DNA from: Polytrichum commune
Lineage: Eukaryota > Streptophyta > Polytrichopsida > Polytrichales > Polytrichaceae
DNA length: 64,000 nt
Assembly: GCA_950295325.1 (NCBI GenBank)
Contig: OX485806.1
Location: forward strand, 38,132,001-38,196,000
Reading direction: 5' to 3'
Shown here: positions 34,701 to 46,774 of the stretch, piece by piece
How positions within the stretch are numbered: position 1 is the stretch's first letter
How the letters are laid out: each line of letters begins with the position of its first letter
Notes under the pieces: generated by a model
What the model saw: only the letters and a program-made list of their open reading frames with translations
Database searches by the model: none
What the model was told of the DNA's origin: nothing
Position numbers and translations under genes: made by a program

Positions 34701-34800
34701 GAAAAATCATAGTGGATCAGTGTCCATCCCTCAAAAGTACATAACTTTTGCAAAAGACAACCTTGCTCGGATCGCAGAAGAAGCAACCCACGTTGAATGA
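31732..34800 (+). CDS. DUF7869-type transposase-like protein
   Basis: Two exons, 31732-33175 and 33314-34800, joined across a 138-bp GT-AG intron in phase 1 (ACAG|GTGATT ... TTTGCAG|GA); predicted 976 aa. ATG 31732 is preferred; an upstream in-frame ATG at 31711 lies before a TGTGTAG that may be an acceptor. The N-terminal ~110 residues are acidic. A Cys/His-rich segment (DCCVHRCCQLF) and C-x2-C (FARCSKCEKLK) suggest zinc binding. The core shows the hallmarks of the DUF7869/RNase H-like family: IIHDKMDHAKTASP, then QLDNCAKDNKSRYVFAY, then VGHTHDDIDASFGRWS, giving a set of acidic residues that could form a DDE/D-like site. A C-terminal domain contains paired Trp segments (WDTNPNF, WVDTDSIFIAW). 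The family is abundant in bryophytes and other eukaryotes and is generally considered transposon-derived. No stop or frameshift, so it may be functional. Confidence 0.75.
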
Positions 34801-36508
34801 GAAGTTGGTAGGATTGTGTTAGCATGATTATAGTGTAATATGTAATTCGACGAATATATATTACTCATATGTGTGCTCCTCAAACTTGGGGCAAAGTTTG
34901 GGTAGAACTTGCGAATGCTATATTGTTTGGGGTTGGATGAATATCCATTTACTATATTTCAATACAGTTGTGAAGTTCATTTTTTTATTAAGTTTGGGAC
35001 TAAATTTTCCATTGAAGAAAAATGCATTTATTGCATGCACTTTGTATGTTGCATGTCTATATTTTATTGACCATGCTAATAATAGAAATCATTTTATATG
35101 TTTTTTGGGTGAAACTAGTTTGGAGTGCTCTACCCAAAGTGTTTTTGTTGATGAAGTTGGTGTTGAGTGCTCTACCATATGTGCTTATGTCCACACATAA
35201 TAGATTTGGGATATTAGAACATATAATATATTTGAGATCGTTCTCAATATAGTTTCGGAACACGGAATGTTGTTTGATTCATATATTAATTTGAGACTAG
35301 AGAAAGTCTCAATTTAACGAATATAGTGTTATGTATATGTAATGTGGAATTCACTTTTTTTTAAACAACTAAGGTACAGTTATGTGACGATGTATTTGAT
35401 TTGGATACCATTTGGGTTTGTATACCATCTGAAGACCTTTGTACCAAGGTAAAACTACCCTACTATCTATATGGTATTTGGATTGTGTTGACCCAAATAA
35501 TGACTCGGGTATACAAAGATTATCTCATCTTGTGATACCCACCAAGTATCAATATCTAATTCAATTATAATTTTGATACCGGTTTGGTAGGTCCTTTGAT
35601 AATGTTGTTCAAATTCTATATTGATAACACGCATTCACCTAGATACCAATCCAACATTAGTTCCAATCCTAGAGCATTCTTCTATGTAAACAGTCAAAAA
35701 CAAGAAATAAACACGTTAATGAAATCCACACAAATTCAAAGAAGTCATCGACAGATTAATACCTGTAAGATTGGCTCCAATATCTGCCAACAATATCCAC
35801 AACTGGCCAGGTGAGAAAAGACTGCAAAACTCACATGTGTATAGACAATGCGTTCACGGGAGACAACAAATCTGTTATTATTTACAGTGCAAGAAACTCT
35901 AATTTATGATGAATGTCCAATATTATGCATAACTAAGGAGTCATATGCAAACTCAATTGCTTTGTATACACCAGCACTGAAACCATGACTTTAAATTGGC
36001 ACAAGACTGTGTAAGAGCCCATGTTCATTGATCCTTGGACCTATGAGCTTGAGTTGCGGCATGATGCCTTTGTGAAACGCCACTTGGATTTTGGAACACT
36101 TCGTGGACACCGAAGAGATTCGGAAACCGACAAGATTGCACCACCGATCAAAGCAGGAGACGAATTCCTGCCACACCACATCCAGACCAATTTATGAAGT
36201 CCCAATTGCACTAATATGGGTGTTGGTTTGAAATTTGTTTTGATGATGTAATGGGCCCCACCCCAAGCCAACGCTATGGTAAAGCTCACTATAAAATACT
36301 TGTTATCAGAAAGATCCATCCACCTTCAACTAAGGGGATGTTGCAAACCTCTAGTCCAATGTACTCCAGACTCTGATTCCCCATTCTTGTATCTAGCATG
36401 CTTGCAAATTGGGAATCAACAAAGATTTACAAAATTAGGATTTTAAAATTGAGATGCAAACTGGAACTCCTTAGCAACTAGAACTCTTGAGCAAAAAAAT
36501 CTAGAACA
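34801..36508. other. Downstream flank without supported gene
   Basis: AT-rich; holds the second copy of the 61-bp hairpin repeat. Between 35340 and 35560 GATACCA/TATACCA-like words recur irregularly. Short ORFs are not supported. Confidence 0.4.
35271..35331 (+). repeat. 61-bp hairpin repeat, copy 2
   Basis: Near-identical (60/61) to 29748-29808 and in the same orientation; lies 470 bp after the stop of the transposase-like gene. Confidence 0.85.
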
Positions 36509-39233
36509 AGGAAGAGCTCGCCCTACACGTTAGCACAGGGTTGGAAGGCATACTACTCAAAATATTAATAGGCATGCAACTGCCATGCATACAACTCTCT
36601 AAACTCATTAAATTGTTTCCAATGCTCCTCAAAAATTGTGGAACCGTAAATTACTCTAACAATCATTTTTCTGTTGCAATGTGTACTCCACTGCCCACGG
36701 GTAGATCACTCTAAGGCATTTTTGTGCACCACGTGCGGCTGGGGTATTTTTTGTTTTGGGGCTATTTACCTTCAAGGGCTGAATTAAAGCCTCCCTATAA
36801 TTATTTAAATTTCAAAAATGGCCCATTTGTTTGCACCCTTCCATTACTTATATTGTCCAAGTTACTGTAATTTTTCGTACTCTATATTCCTTTTAAGTAA
36901 TAGAAGCTAATCTACTTCCTAACGCAATTGACGAGTGTTGAGGGAAAGCATGGAAACAAAGAAGGGTGCAAACAGAATTATGAAGAAAACAGATAGGAGA
37001 CCATAGCAAAGTAATATCATTGCAAACATTGTTATGATGAAAACACATAGGAGATGCCAACGCAAATACCATAGCAGTCATTGCAATGCAAGTGACCAAA
37101 AACACAGAGCATAGTAAAGCGGGTTTAGAATTTCTAATTTAGGGTGGAGACACAATGTTACAGCGCGTACAAAATAACCTCAAGTACACCACAATAGGGT
37201 AAGGGTGGAAACAGAGGAAAAGTGTCCGTGTGTTCACAAACAGAACATGCGGTTTACAAAATGCTGACCCTAACTCATCAGAAAACGAGAAGAATGGCAA
37301 CGGTTTAGTCGGAAAGCTGCGAATTCCACTATGCTCCCTACAAATTCTTTGGCAGAGCTGTTGATGATGGCCAAAAGGGGAAGAAGCTTCATAAAACTAG
37401 TGCGGTCCTCATTTGTGGGATCTACGCGATCCCATTCCCGTTGGGTGTGGCAGCGACTCAACACCCAGTTGCCAAAGACATCAAGCGCAACATCTAGAAG
37501 GTGAGTGCTTATGAACATAATAATTCATAAATTCACTCAAATGTAATGATTCACCACTGAAATGCAATAATTCCTTAATCCAATGTTCAGCATTTAGGGT
37601 TTAATGCATTGAAATGAACATACAAAATCCTTGAATTCAAAATACCTAAACTCAGACAGTGTAGCTTGTGAGTGAGTTAAGTTCACCCTGGCTATGGTGG
37701 CGATACAGGCCTCATCACCTCTGTCAGCATATCTAGGATGGGGGGAGATGTACCCCTTTCACCAGTAGTACTATCTACACAGATCCTAGATATTGAGCAG
37801 AGGTGTTCAATTCCCTTGTGTTGTAAGCCCCACCAGATACAGACACACGGATGAAGTACTGTGACTGAATGCAACTTCCAATCCTCAGATTCAATGAACT
37901 AAACTACTACAGTTCGACACGAGAACGAAGATCTGAGACTCACAGAAGAGCCTAGTTGCTATCAACTAATTACGACGTTGCCACAAAATCCTCACCAGAT
38001 ATATCAGCATCTAAGAAGAAACTAAAGTGTCGCTCCAAGTAGCTACATAGGTCAAAGGATGTATGGTTACACAAATGAAACTGCAACCTATGGAACTAGC
38101 AGAACTAGCAGGTTCGCATTATTGCACACCGGCTCAATGCTTTCTTACGTACTTGTGCAATCAGTAAGCACTCGTCAGACTGCCGCATCAGATTCTTCTA
38201 TAGAAGAATAGTCAGCTTAATTATTTTCATGACACTACTGGTGTGTGCGTGTTCAAGCTAATCTATGTATGTATGCCATTCCCAAAAAGTACATATGATT
38301 CTATGATCCATTAATTCCCCTCAACTAATCAACCAATCCCACTCCTCTGAAACCCAGTCAGGTCTAGCCACTGAACCAGTTCCAACCGATGATTTTATGT
38401 AATTTGACGCGAGACTAGTGGATCCACACGTCAATAGATGCATCGCATACTGCTCATCACATGATGCTAAGATTCAGCTCACTCCATTCTGTGATCCAAT
38501 ATCAATAAACAAGCACCTCTTCCAAATCTTTACCCAAAAGATTAGTGCGTTTTGATTGAATTTATGTTTAAGCCGCACTATAATGTCACAAAGTGGACAT
38601 ACTAAGCTTCCGCTGAGAGAATGAAGTGCCATACTGTTCCAAAATGAAGCATCACGCAACTAGGCTGTCTATCGGTGAATGTAAATAATGCTTCGAGAGA
38701 TCCCAGACTACAGATTATGTGACTGCACCAAAATATGCTGACCATTGCCGGTAAACTAATCACACTCCTTTGAGAAAGTAAAACCCCCCATGGAAAACTT
38801 AACTAAGCTTCATGCCACCCATTTCGTGGAACAAGCAATATCAGCACCTCAGGCTTCCAACTCTTAATTTGCAATAGGTTAGGTTGTTTCTTGTAAAAGC
38901 TCTATAAGATTCAGCTAGACTTGTCGACATGATGACTAAGTACCATGGCCGGTTCCAATCCGAAGCACCACCACTTGATTAATTAGTCTGATCATTAGCT
39001 AGCATGTATATACACATAAACACTACTTCAGAAGATGTCGGCCCACCAAAAAAACTTGCAGGATGGTGATGAAGCAGGTGGCTTGATCATTACTACTCAC
39101 ATGGTGATGATGATGTTGAAGATCGATCCAGCTGCTGATGGATTTTCGCTAAGACCTATCCAAACGGATCTCCCAGCAAGCACAAGGTGCTGGAGAGTCC
39201 TCCCTCCCACGTCCTTCAAAGCTCAATAAGGAG

Positions 39234-39739
39234 CCCGGGTACGCAACTCCCATATTATACGCAGGGGGCATCATACTTAAAACGGCTTATAGGACGGCTT
39301 TTGTAAAAAATATATCAAATTAAAATGATCAAAAAGTTGGGTGAAGACCAAATTAAATAAAATGAGATGAAAAAAAAGTTGGGTAAAGACCAAATTAAAT
39401 AAAATGAAATGATCAAAAAGTTGGGTTGCATATTTATTAAGCCTCCCATTAAAATTATAATTCATTCACAATGTTAAAATTTTATTAAAAAGTCCAAAAA
39501 GTTGGGTAGTTTGACCTATGGTACCTGTGTTAAAAAAATTCATATAATTAGGTTTTTAATGTAATTATATGCTTCAAAATATATTCATTTCCTATATATA
39601 ATTACATTTTTGGATTCCTTGTTAGAAGGGCTACAAGGGTTTCCTACATTAAAACAAATTGTATCACTCAATATTGGACTAAAACGCATTATAAGTGATT
39701 ATAATCAGGACCATATAATACAGGAGTTGCGTACCCGGG
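39234..39739. mobile_element. Nested 506-bp MITE with 8-bp target duplication
   Basis: Perfect terminal inverted repeats CCCGGGTACGCAACTCC with TATTAT conserved just inside, flanked by the perfect direct duplication ATAAGGAG (39226-39233 and 39740-39747). The interior is AT-rich and includes three ~40-bp tandem copies of an AAAAAGTTGGGT(G/A)AAGACC block near 39331-39425. It is inserted in the larger hAT-like element and is non-autonomous. Confidence 0.85.
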
Positions 39740-40263
39740 ATAAGGAGTAGCTTAGATTAGATCATACAACATGATGGTATTAAGCCCTCCCAAATGAGTC
39801 GCATGTTGCACTTAAGTTACACTAACTTCCACATCTTGCCACACGCACTAATGGCTTCACACTCAAAGAACTGCCAGGGCAGCTAGGCGCCCACTTGTTC
39901 GAGCTGAGCCCCTACCCCTGTGCAGACGAGCGAGAGTGCGAGAGGGAATATCCGCAACCAAGCGTCAACTTGCAAAAGCAACGCCTTGAAATAGAACGCG
40001 TTGACCCCGAGGAGGCTACTTTTTTTTTTTTTTCTTAATTGATTCGACAGACAAACTGGAGGCAAACTGGAGAGCAACTGGAGGGAAGCAACTGGAGAAG
40101 GAATCACCTTGAGCGCAACGGATCGATGATGGCGAAGAGCAGGCAAGGAAACGAGGGGGATAGCGGGATCGCGTGAGCAGGGGAGCGAGAGTGCGAGAGC
40201 AACCAGCGCAGGAAAGCGAGGGAGACGAAGAGGGTTATAAAGAACTGTCATTGTTCATTCATT

Positions 40264-40760
40264 GCACTCTCAAATGCAATGTTGCAAAGCTGAGATACTA
40301 GACACTAGTTGCACACTCTTCCTTGTACCTATTGCCCAGAAAACCTTGAGGTGTCAGCACTGTTTCTTCAAAACTCTTCCGGTGAGTGTGTGAGCATTTC
40401 GTGATGAAAATATCATAGCCATCAAATAGGGGAAGCGGTGGATAAAAGTGAGCAACATACATACCTCAAGCCGATGTAGCCAGTACGGGCACCTTAAAGC
40501 CTTACTGCATGTTCAGCAGCACTGCCGCCCACACCGTCGCATCTCGCGTTAACCAAGGATGTGTAGGACACAAGCCACACATAAAAGCGCGCCTCCTCCG
40601 AAACAGAGCACTCTCAAATGCAATGTTGCAAAGCTGAGATACTAGAGACAAGTCGCACACTCTTCCTTATACCTATTGCCCAGAAAACCTTTAGGTGTCA
40701 GCACTGTCTCTTCCGAACTCTTCCAGTGAGTGTGTGAGCACTTCGTGATGAAAACGGACG
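40264..40760. repeat. ~350-bp block, copy within the hAT-like element
   Basis: Contains an internal direct duplication: 40264-40420 recurs at 40612-40760 (ACTCTCAAATGCAATGTTGC ... CTTCCGGTGAGTGTGTGAG). The block 40405-40735 recurs with few changes at 46775-47125. AAGCCGATGT, CACCGTCGCATCTCGCGTT and GGATGTGTAGGACACAAGCC are shared. Origin unknown; GC-rich parts suggest former exons. Confidence 0.75.
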
Positions 40761-42339
40761 AAAACGCGAAGCAAATTAAAACCCTAGCCATATGCAAATG
40801 GGCGTGGGGAAGACGACCCCAACGACTGCCCGTTCTTTTTTCATCCATTTTTGGACAAACGGAAATCCCAATTATCATCCATCCCCGTGAGTCCTAAACC
40901 CATTTACATACCATACTAAACATACCTTCTAGGATCCTTATCTTCAGCCCCTATATTAATCTTACAAAAAAATAATGGCCCACGTTTTATGTTCATCTAA
41001 CTTACTTATAATGGGATTGTCTACATTTAATGGCCCCTTCATTATTTGGAATTCCTTTATAATTTTTATTTCAAATGATTTTAATCCTCTCTATATTATG
41101 CCGCACGTCGTTTTTAAAATGCACTAAGTGACCTACCCGTGCCACTACCGTAAATTTGCGGGTGCTTCTATCTGCACGCATAAGAGTCTCCAAACTACGC
41201 ACGATTCTTTGAATTTCTAACAAAGAGCCTTGCAGGATGTGTCAAGAAATTCTTAGGCTCTGAACATCAAAAGCTCGATTTTACAAAACCCATGAAGACT
41301 AAAAGTAAGCTATCAACTAAGGCCACGACTAAAAACAGAAGACTCTTCTCTAACTCTGGTAACTCATAGTTTGTACAATACTTGATCACATCGTAACTAC
41401 CTATCTGAGAATGAGAAGGAGAGTGATCGTTTCGTCCCGCTTGCCACGATCTGTTATTCGGCTCCTAGCAACCAGGAGAGCAACGACAGGTTCACTTTGT
41501 TGGGACAGGCAGCAGTGGCCACACCGTGCAAGTGAACGGAAGCAAAGAAAAAGTCCAAAGAAAGGAAGAGCTCGCCCTACACGTCAACACAGGGTTGGAA
41601 GGCATACTACTCAGAATATTAATAGTCATGCACCTACCATGCATACAATTCTCTAAACTTATTATGTTGTTTCCAATGCTCCTCAAAAATTGCAGAACCG
41701 TAAATTACTCTAACAATCACTTCTCTGTTGCAATTTGTGCTCCGATGCCATACATCTGCGGGTGCTTCTGTCCGCAATTATAGGAGTCTTCAAACTATGC
41801 ACGACTCTTTGAATCTTTTTCCAAAGAGCCTTGCAGGATGTGCCAAGAAATTCTTAGGCTCTGAACATCAAAAGCTCAATTTTACAAGACCAGTGAAGAG
41901 TAACCAATCAACTTAGGCCACGACTAATAACATAAGACTCTTCTCTAACTCTGGTAACTCATAGTTTGTACAATACTTGATCGAATCGTAACTACCTGTC
42001 TGAGAATGAGAAGGAGAGTGGTCGTTTCATTCCGTTTGGGTTGATTTGTTGATCGCCTCCAAGCAACCGGAAGAGCAACGACAGGTTCACTTCGTTGGCC
42101 GCAACGTGCAAGTGAACGGAAGCAAGGAGGAAGTGTAGAGAAAGGAAGATCTCACCCTACACGTTAACACAGGGCTGGAAGCCTGAAGCGTGAGAGGGAT
42201 GGAATCTGGGCCGTTGGCTCACATCAATCTCAGCCGCTGCATTTCAGCAGAGGGCCCATCCCATGCCTCCGGATTCCAAGCATGTGCACTTTGGATTCCG
42301 CATCACTATCCCCACTTCCCATCCCCATTGAGGAATCTT

Positions 42340-42705
42340 TTTAAATTATATAAAAATATACAAATTATGACTGACCTAGTACGGTGGCATAGCCCAAGAA
42401 CCGGGACAGCCAAACTACAGTCTGCCTACCTTGCTTTGATAGAATGGCACATTTTGGGAAACGCCAAAACCCTTCGTGTTCATATCGGGAATCTACACTA
42501 TATAAAGTAGATGGATCTTAAATGGTTACTATTCCCGACTAGCCCACTGCATCTCCTAGGATATGAAACACGAGATTAGAATGAGATGGGTAGCCAATCC
42601 AAATAGAGGCCGTAGCCACTTGTCTCCTAACATTTGGAGCTTGTATGAATAAGTTACTCTTTGGTTTCATTACTGCTCCACCCGACCGTTGATCATGATG
42701 TATGA
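42340..42705 (+). repeat. Dispersed repeat family, copy 1
   Basis: Recurs at 48063-48340 and 48485-48840 (same strand). Shared landmarks: ATGACTGACCTAGTACGGTG, GGAATCTACACTATATAAA, TTAAATGGTTACTATTCCCG and CATCTCCTAGGATATGAAAC. Shorter relatives of the last part occur near 53510-53640, 55190-55330, 55440-55560 (inverted), 62185-62310 and 63430-63516. Several other elements have inserted into this family. Confidence 0.8.
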
Positions 42706-43003
42706 TTTAGGTTGCGGAAAACCAAAAATTAAATAATATTGGTATTAGGATTTATGATTTGTGTTTTCAAATATGTACTAATCCAAGTTTGGATGTTGAG
42801 ACTACTTATAATTGGAGTATTGACATGTACCATGGGGGCCAGCGGAACTTATCACCCCTATGTGTTTGCTTTGAAGAATCATTTTCATCATCATCATCAT
42901 CATCATACTGAAGGTATACATTATGTGCAGAAGAAGAAGGAGAAGAACTCCAATCTTCAAGAGCCCACATGAATTGTTAGCATAGAAGTGGATTGCACAT
43001 CAC
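42706..43003. other. Gap with a CAT microsatellite
   Basis: A (CAT)n run lies at about 42884-42905; the plus-strand frame would read seven histidines, but no gene is supported. Confidence 0.5.
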
Positions 43004-44487
43004 CTAAGAGTTTGTAGATCCGAATGGACATGGGCCTGATCTGCAGAAGATTGCATCTGTGCTTTTGAAAGCAGTGCCTGTTGTTTAGCCTTCTCTGCAT
43101 GAGCTTCAACCCATTGTCTCTCACTAACTCCAAATCTGTATATCAAACCCCATCAATCTCCTCAATAGATGCATCCACTAGCAACAAAGCACAAAAGTAA
43201 TAAATGAATAAACCACTAAAATTGCTAAAAAAGCAAATGAAAATCAGAACATAGAGATAAGAACATTTGGATAAAAGTACAAAGTCCAGAAAGTAAAACA
43301 AATGGCAATTAAAAGCACCTTCTCCAGAGTGGTAGTATGAGAGTTCGACGGCTGATGACGACAATTTTCCCAGCACAGTATTGAGCTGCCCCAAGGTAAC
43401 ACAGATGTCTCATTTGCAACAGCCTCAACAATAAGTACCTCTCAAACAGAAAATGTTCTCTCTTCTCGGATTTGTGATAAACTTGCAATGAAATCCTCTA
43501 TGATCATATTACCATTGCAACAACCTACCTCCAAGTTACGACCAGCCAATTTCTCCTATACCACCTGAAGGTTCCCAACAGCACCTGCTGCAGCAGCAGT
43601 TCGAGCTCTACGCCCTTGTATAAGGGACGAAGTCTGGACACCTAATGATTCCAGTTGAAACTGTAGTCGTTGCAATCGTTTTTGCAAAGCATTGGCCTCA
43701 GCTTTGTATGATACTGTTGCCTCTCTGATTGAAATCATCACGGTAAGAAATTACACATATGTGAGACATTTAATAGATATTCATAGATGAGGTTCCAAAC
43801 ATCCATTGTCAGAATAGACAACCCACTGTATGCAACAAGTGATACTACAGGATTCACTGACAGTAGAACACATAACAGAAATAACATAAGAGGATAAAAG
43901 ATATTGATACAATAAAATGCAGAAAGATGTTATAAGACGGCTCCATGACAATATGATCGAAGTTTCTTTTGATTAAATAAAAGGCTTTATTTACAACACT
44001 GACATACTTGATCTCTTTAATAGATTCCTCAGCTCTTAATATGGCCTCTTGATTTGTCCGCCTGCTTGCAAATGCTGAGATACTCCCATATGCAAAGTCT
44101 AGATCTTCCCCCTGCAAAATACACCCAATCTCATATTATGATATGGTTACAAAAAGAAATTATTTACATATACTGAAGACACTGATTGTATCAATAGCCC
44201 TACATTAACCTTGAGGGTCCATATTCTAAAAGTAAAAACAAGCCTTCTCAAGGCTTCTAGGCAATTTAAGTCATGGTTTGAACCTCTCAGTGAGAACTCA
44301 TCACAACATTTTTTATTGTATGCATAATTGATGCAGTGGTAGATCCTTTCTTGACTTTTGTAGCTATGGATCTCCTTATAACTTTATTCGAATAGGTAAT
44401 TGTAGGTGAGATTCGCAAAACCAGCATATTGAAGCACATTTGGAACAAACCTCAAGAAGTTTGCCCTCTCCCTTGAGCTCATTGTAC
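43004..44487 (-). pseudogene. AUG3: Truncated genomic copy of augmin subunit 3 (HAUS3-like)
   Basis: Five exon remnants in correct order on the minus strand: 44487-44451 (NELKGEGKLLE), 44111-44008 ([18 protein letters not shown]...), 43724-43565 (KAEANALQKRLQRLQ ... SLIQGRRAR), 43385-43319 (LNTVLGKLSSS ... YYHSGE) and 43135-43004 (FGVSERQWVEAHAEKAKQQ). They have GT-AG type borders and match in order the plant AUGMIN subunit 3, a coiled-coil member of the complex that recruits gamma-tubulin to microtubules. Introns are retained, so it is a DNA-level copy, not a retrocopy. The N-terminal exons, the exons between YYHSGE and FGVSERQ and everything after the fifth remnant are missing, and no space exists for them. 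A short piece between exons 3 and 4 (EDFIASLSQIREE near 43500) may be another decayed exon. The copy cannot encode a functional subunit. Confidence 0.8.
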
Positions 44488-46770
44488 CTAAAATAGACAC
44501 ATGACAGTGAGGAGTAGAATGTCAATTACCAATTTCAAAGTTTTGTGGGAAGGAACCTACAATCATATGATCCAACAATCAATGCCATCAAACTCCTGGG
44601 AAGGAAATCACATATGCTCCCATGAAGAAACTCATTTTAAGAAATGATTACAGAGTTGATGCCATCCCTAATTACTCCAGGAGCTCGGGCACAGAGACAT
44701 AACTGGTCGCCTGTCAATTGACAATTTACTTTCTGTAAAGGCTCCTCGTTTAATAATATATCACACAGTAGTTCTTTCACATTCCTTCGATAGTGCAAGA
44801 AAACCACACAATTCTTGCTTTAAGCAGAACAATGCACGAGCTCGGGTACAGAAAACGCATCTAGTTTGTTCTCCGTCCATATTTTCCGTCAGCATTTTAG
44901 TAATCCATCACTCAGCTCTTTCATGGACCTCTACAAAGAAACCACATAGTAGTTTACTGTCACTTGCATAGTCATGTATGCACAGTATGCAGCCAGTGAC
45001 AGTAAACTACTGTAGCACAGATAAAGGAACGGATGATGAGGAAAGAGACTCTGATGCAGGACCTAAGGAAAATGTGGCTCCCGAACCTCAGAATGCTATC
45101 ATGGCCGAGGATTTGTAGAACTCCTGCATTTCAGTGACAGGATTCAGCAAAGAGGGATTGTTGTGTCAATAGCTACAATTCAAAGAACTCTTTCTATCAA
45201 ATTCAAAGTGTGTTGAGTTTCTTTGCGGCTTCCGGTGAGGCTGACAGACGAATTGTACAAAACATAGTACATCCGTTGCATAAAAACAGAAGAAAAGTAC
45301 ACTAAATATGATATTTAGTGTCTCTTACTATTGAAATTACGCAATGGCATATCCATTTACTGTATATCCCATATGTTACCAACAAAGATGACACTGGTAG
45401 TTTGGACATTATAGAACATTAACATTCTTACTTGATAAAACAACTACATCAACAGTAGAAACATATATAGCACTGTGTAAATCCAAATAGTAAGTAACAC
45501 TAAATATCATATTTAGTGTACCTATTTTTATTATTATCCTCACAACGGCAAGCTTCAACTGCTACAAAATCTGTTCTCAAGAAATAAAAGTAAAGCAGGA
45601 CAGATCCAGAAATGCATGATGTTCATAGAATGCTTCCAGCTAACAAGGGTTGTTGGTGACAAGTACAAACTCGAAGTATGAACTCTATCAACTTTATCAG
45701 CTTTGAGGCAGCTGAAACAGAAACAGGGGCACCGAGGCAGACAACCTCAAATCAAACCCACAAATGTGCAAATGCAGCAAATGTGCAAATGAAGAGGATT
45801 CGTTGCATGCGAGGAGGGGAAGGTAAGTTGCAAGGTGGCATCATTCATCGTACTTCCTCCTTGAAGACAACATCAGAGATTGCGGAAAAGGAAGGGTACA
45901 ATCATCTCACATCAGGAAGGAGGGATTTTCAAGGGAAATGTCACACATGAAAGGGAAGAAAGTGGAGCCATTTAAGGTGCTCACAACCTCGATGTCTAGC
46001 CAAGGGTGGAATGAACATCTAATTCGCAGCATCATCAGTTTTAGCGCGACATAAAAGGCGGCTGACCCGTTTACTGAGTCAATAAGTGATCCAGGTACTA
46101 ATTTATTATCGTGCAGAAAGTACAGATCTTAACCACCGAACAGAAAATAATATAAACAACTCAATGTCGAAACCAAACTCAGCAAGAAACAGCATCAATC
46201 GAATACTACTCCCCGTGACCATACTATTCAACGTAAAACTGCAGAGTTCCTCCATCTACGCTCGATGGACCGCCCTCACCTTAATAACATACAGCAAACT
46301 TTGAGCGCCGAACTGTCATTGTTGATTCATGGCGAACAAGCAGAACAAGGGCCAATGGAGATAGAAACTACTAAAGCAATGGTGACCCTGTCATTGTGTC
46401 AAATCACCATCAAGGCTGTTTATTAGTTAGTGAGTAAATGCTTAAGAGATTCCTCAGAGGGTTCCTCAGTCCAGGCTCCACCAGCTGTCGAAGGCAACAT
46501 GGACGTGCACCTGAACTCATACATTACCTTCACAATTAGTCGACTAATCTTACTTCCAAGGCGACCTTCGATTTCCGAACATCGGGGCTACCCAACGGGA
46601 GGCGCCATGGCTTCCACATATGGCGATCTTGTGCACGCACTAAGCACTAACAAAAAAAAAGGCCACTCTCATTTCTCAATGTTGTAGGTTAGGCCATAAC
46701 CTACAGAGTTCTCTCATACAAGACAAGAAATCTTGCAGGTCGTTCGGTGCATCCCTAAGTCCTAAATGCA
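44488..46770. other. Stretch without supported gene
   Basis: Short ORFs only, no AUG3 N-terminal exon found. The motif CACTAAATAT(C/G)ATATTTAGTG-like palindrome appears at about 45299-45321 and 45489-45519. No other structure seen. Confidence 0.4.
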
Positions 46771-46774
46771 TTTC

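Larger units (their letters stand above)
36696..41141. mobile_element. hAT-like DNA transposon, 4,446 bp, no intact transposase
   Basis: Left end CACGGGTAGATCACT; right end is its complement (AGTGACCTACCCGTG, one change), and both are followed inward by a second conserved block (CACGTGCGGC / GCCGCACGT). The flanking 8 bp are CCACTGCC (36688-36695) and CCACTACC (41142-41149), an 8-bp target duplication with one mismatch, as in hAT elements. The uninterrupted paralogous site is in unit B near 41745-41755. No transposase ORF is visible. The interior carries unrelated pieces: an exon-like ORF on the minus strand (37518-37270, preceded by CACCTTCTAG), a GC-rich 5'-exon-like segment near 39883-40251 ending in a possible AAG|GTGATT donor, and an internally duplicated 350-bp block. 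It thus looks like a non-autonomous element that has collected host sequence. Confidence 0.75.
36509..42180. repeat. Tandem ~0.58-0.6 kb host repeat, first unit split by a transposon
   Basis: Unit A is 36509-36695 plus 41142-41562; unit B is 41563-42139; unit C begins at 42140 and is partial. All start with AAGGAAGA(G/T)CTC(G/A)CCCTACACGT and share blocks such as TGCAGGATGTG(C/T)CAAGAAATTC and TTTGTACAATACTTGATC. Unit A is interrupted exactly where the 4.45-kb element is inserted. Non-coding as far as can be seen. Confidence 0.8.

Noticed and set aside
19292-35331. Definite CACTA transposon
   Set aside because: CACTATA and TATAGTG are present in inverted orientation, but similarity continues beyond them (ATGTAA side) and the adjoining 3 bp do not form a direct duplication; no CACTA-type transposase seen.
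37270-37518. Possible host-gene terminal exon (DVALDVFGNWVLSRCHTQ...)
   Set aside because: Preceded by an acceptor-like CTTCTAG and fairly long, but I cannot name a family or find a partner exon, so it is only mentioned within the transposon entry.
42739-42972. Plus-strand ORF with seven consecutive histidines
   Set aside because: A CAT microsatellite explains the histidines; no other sign of coding.
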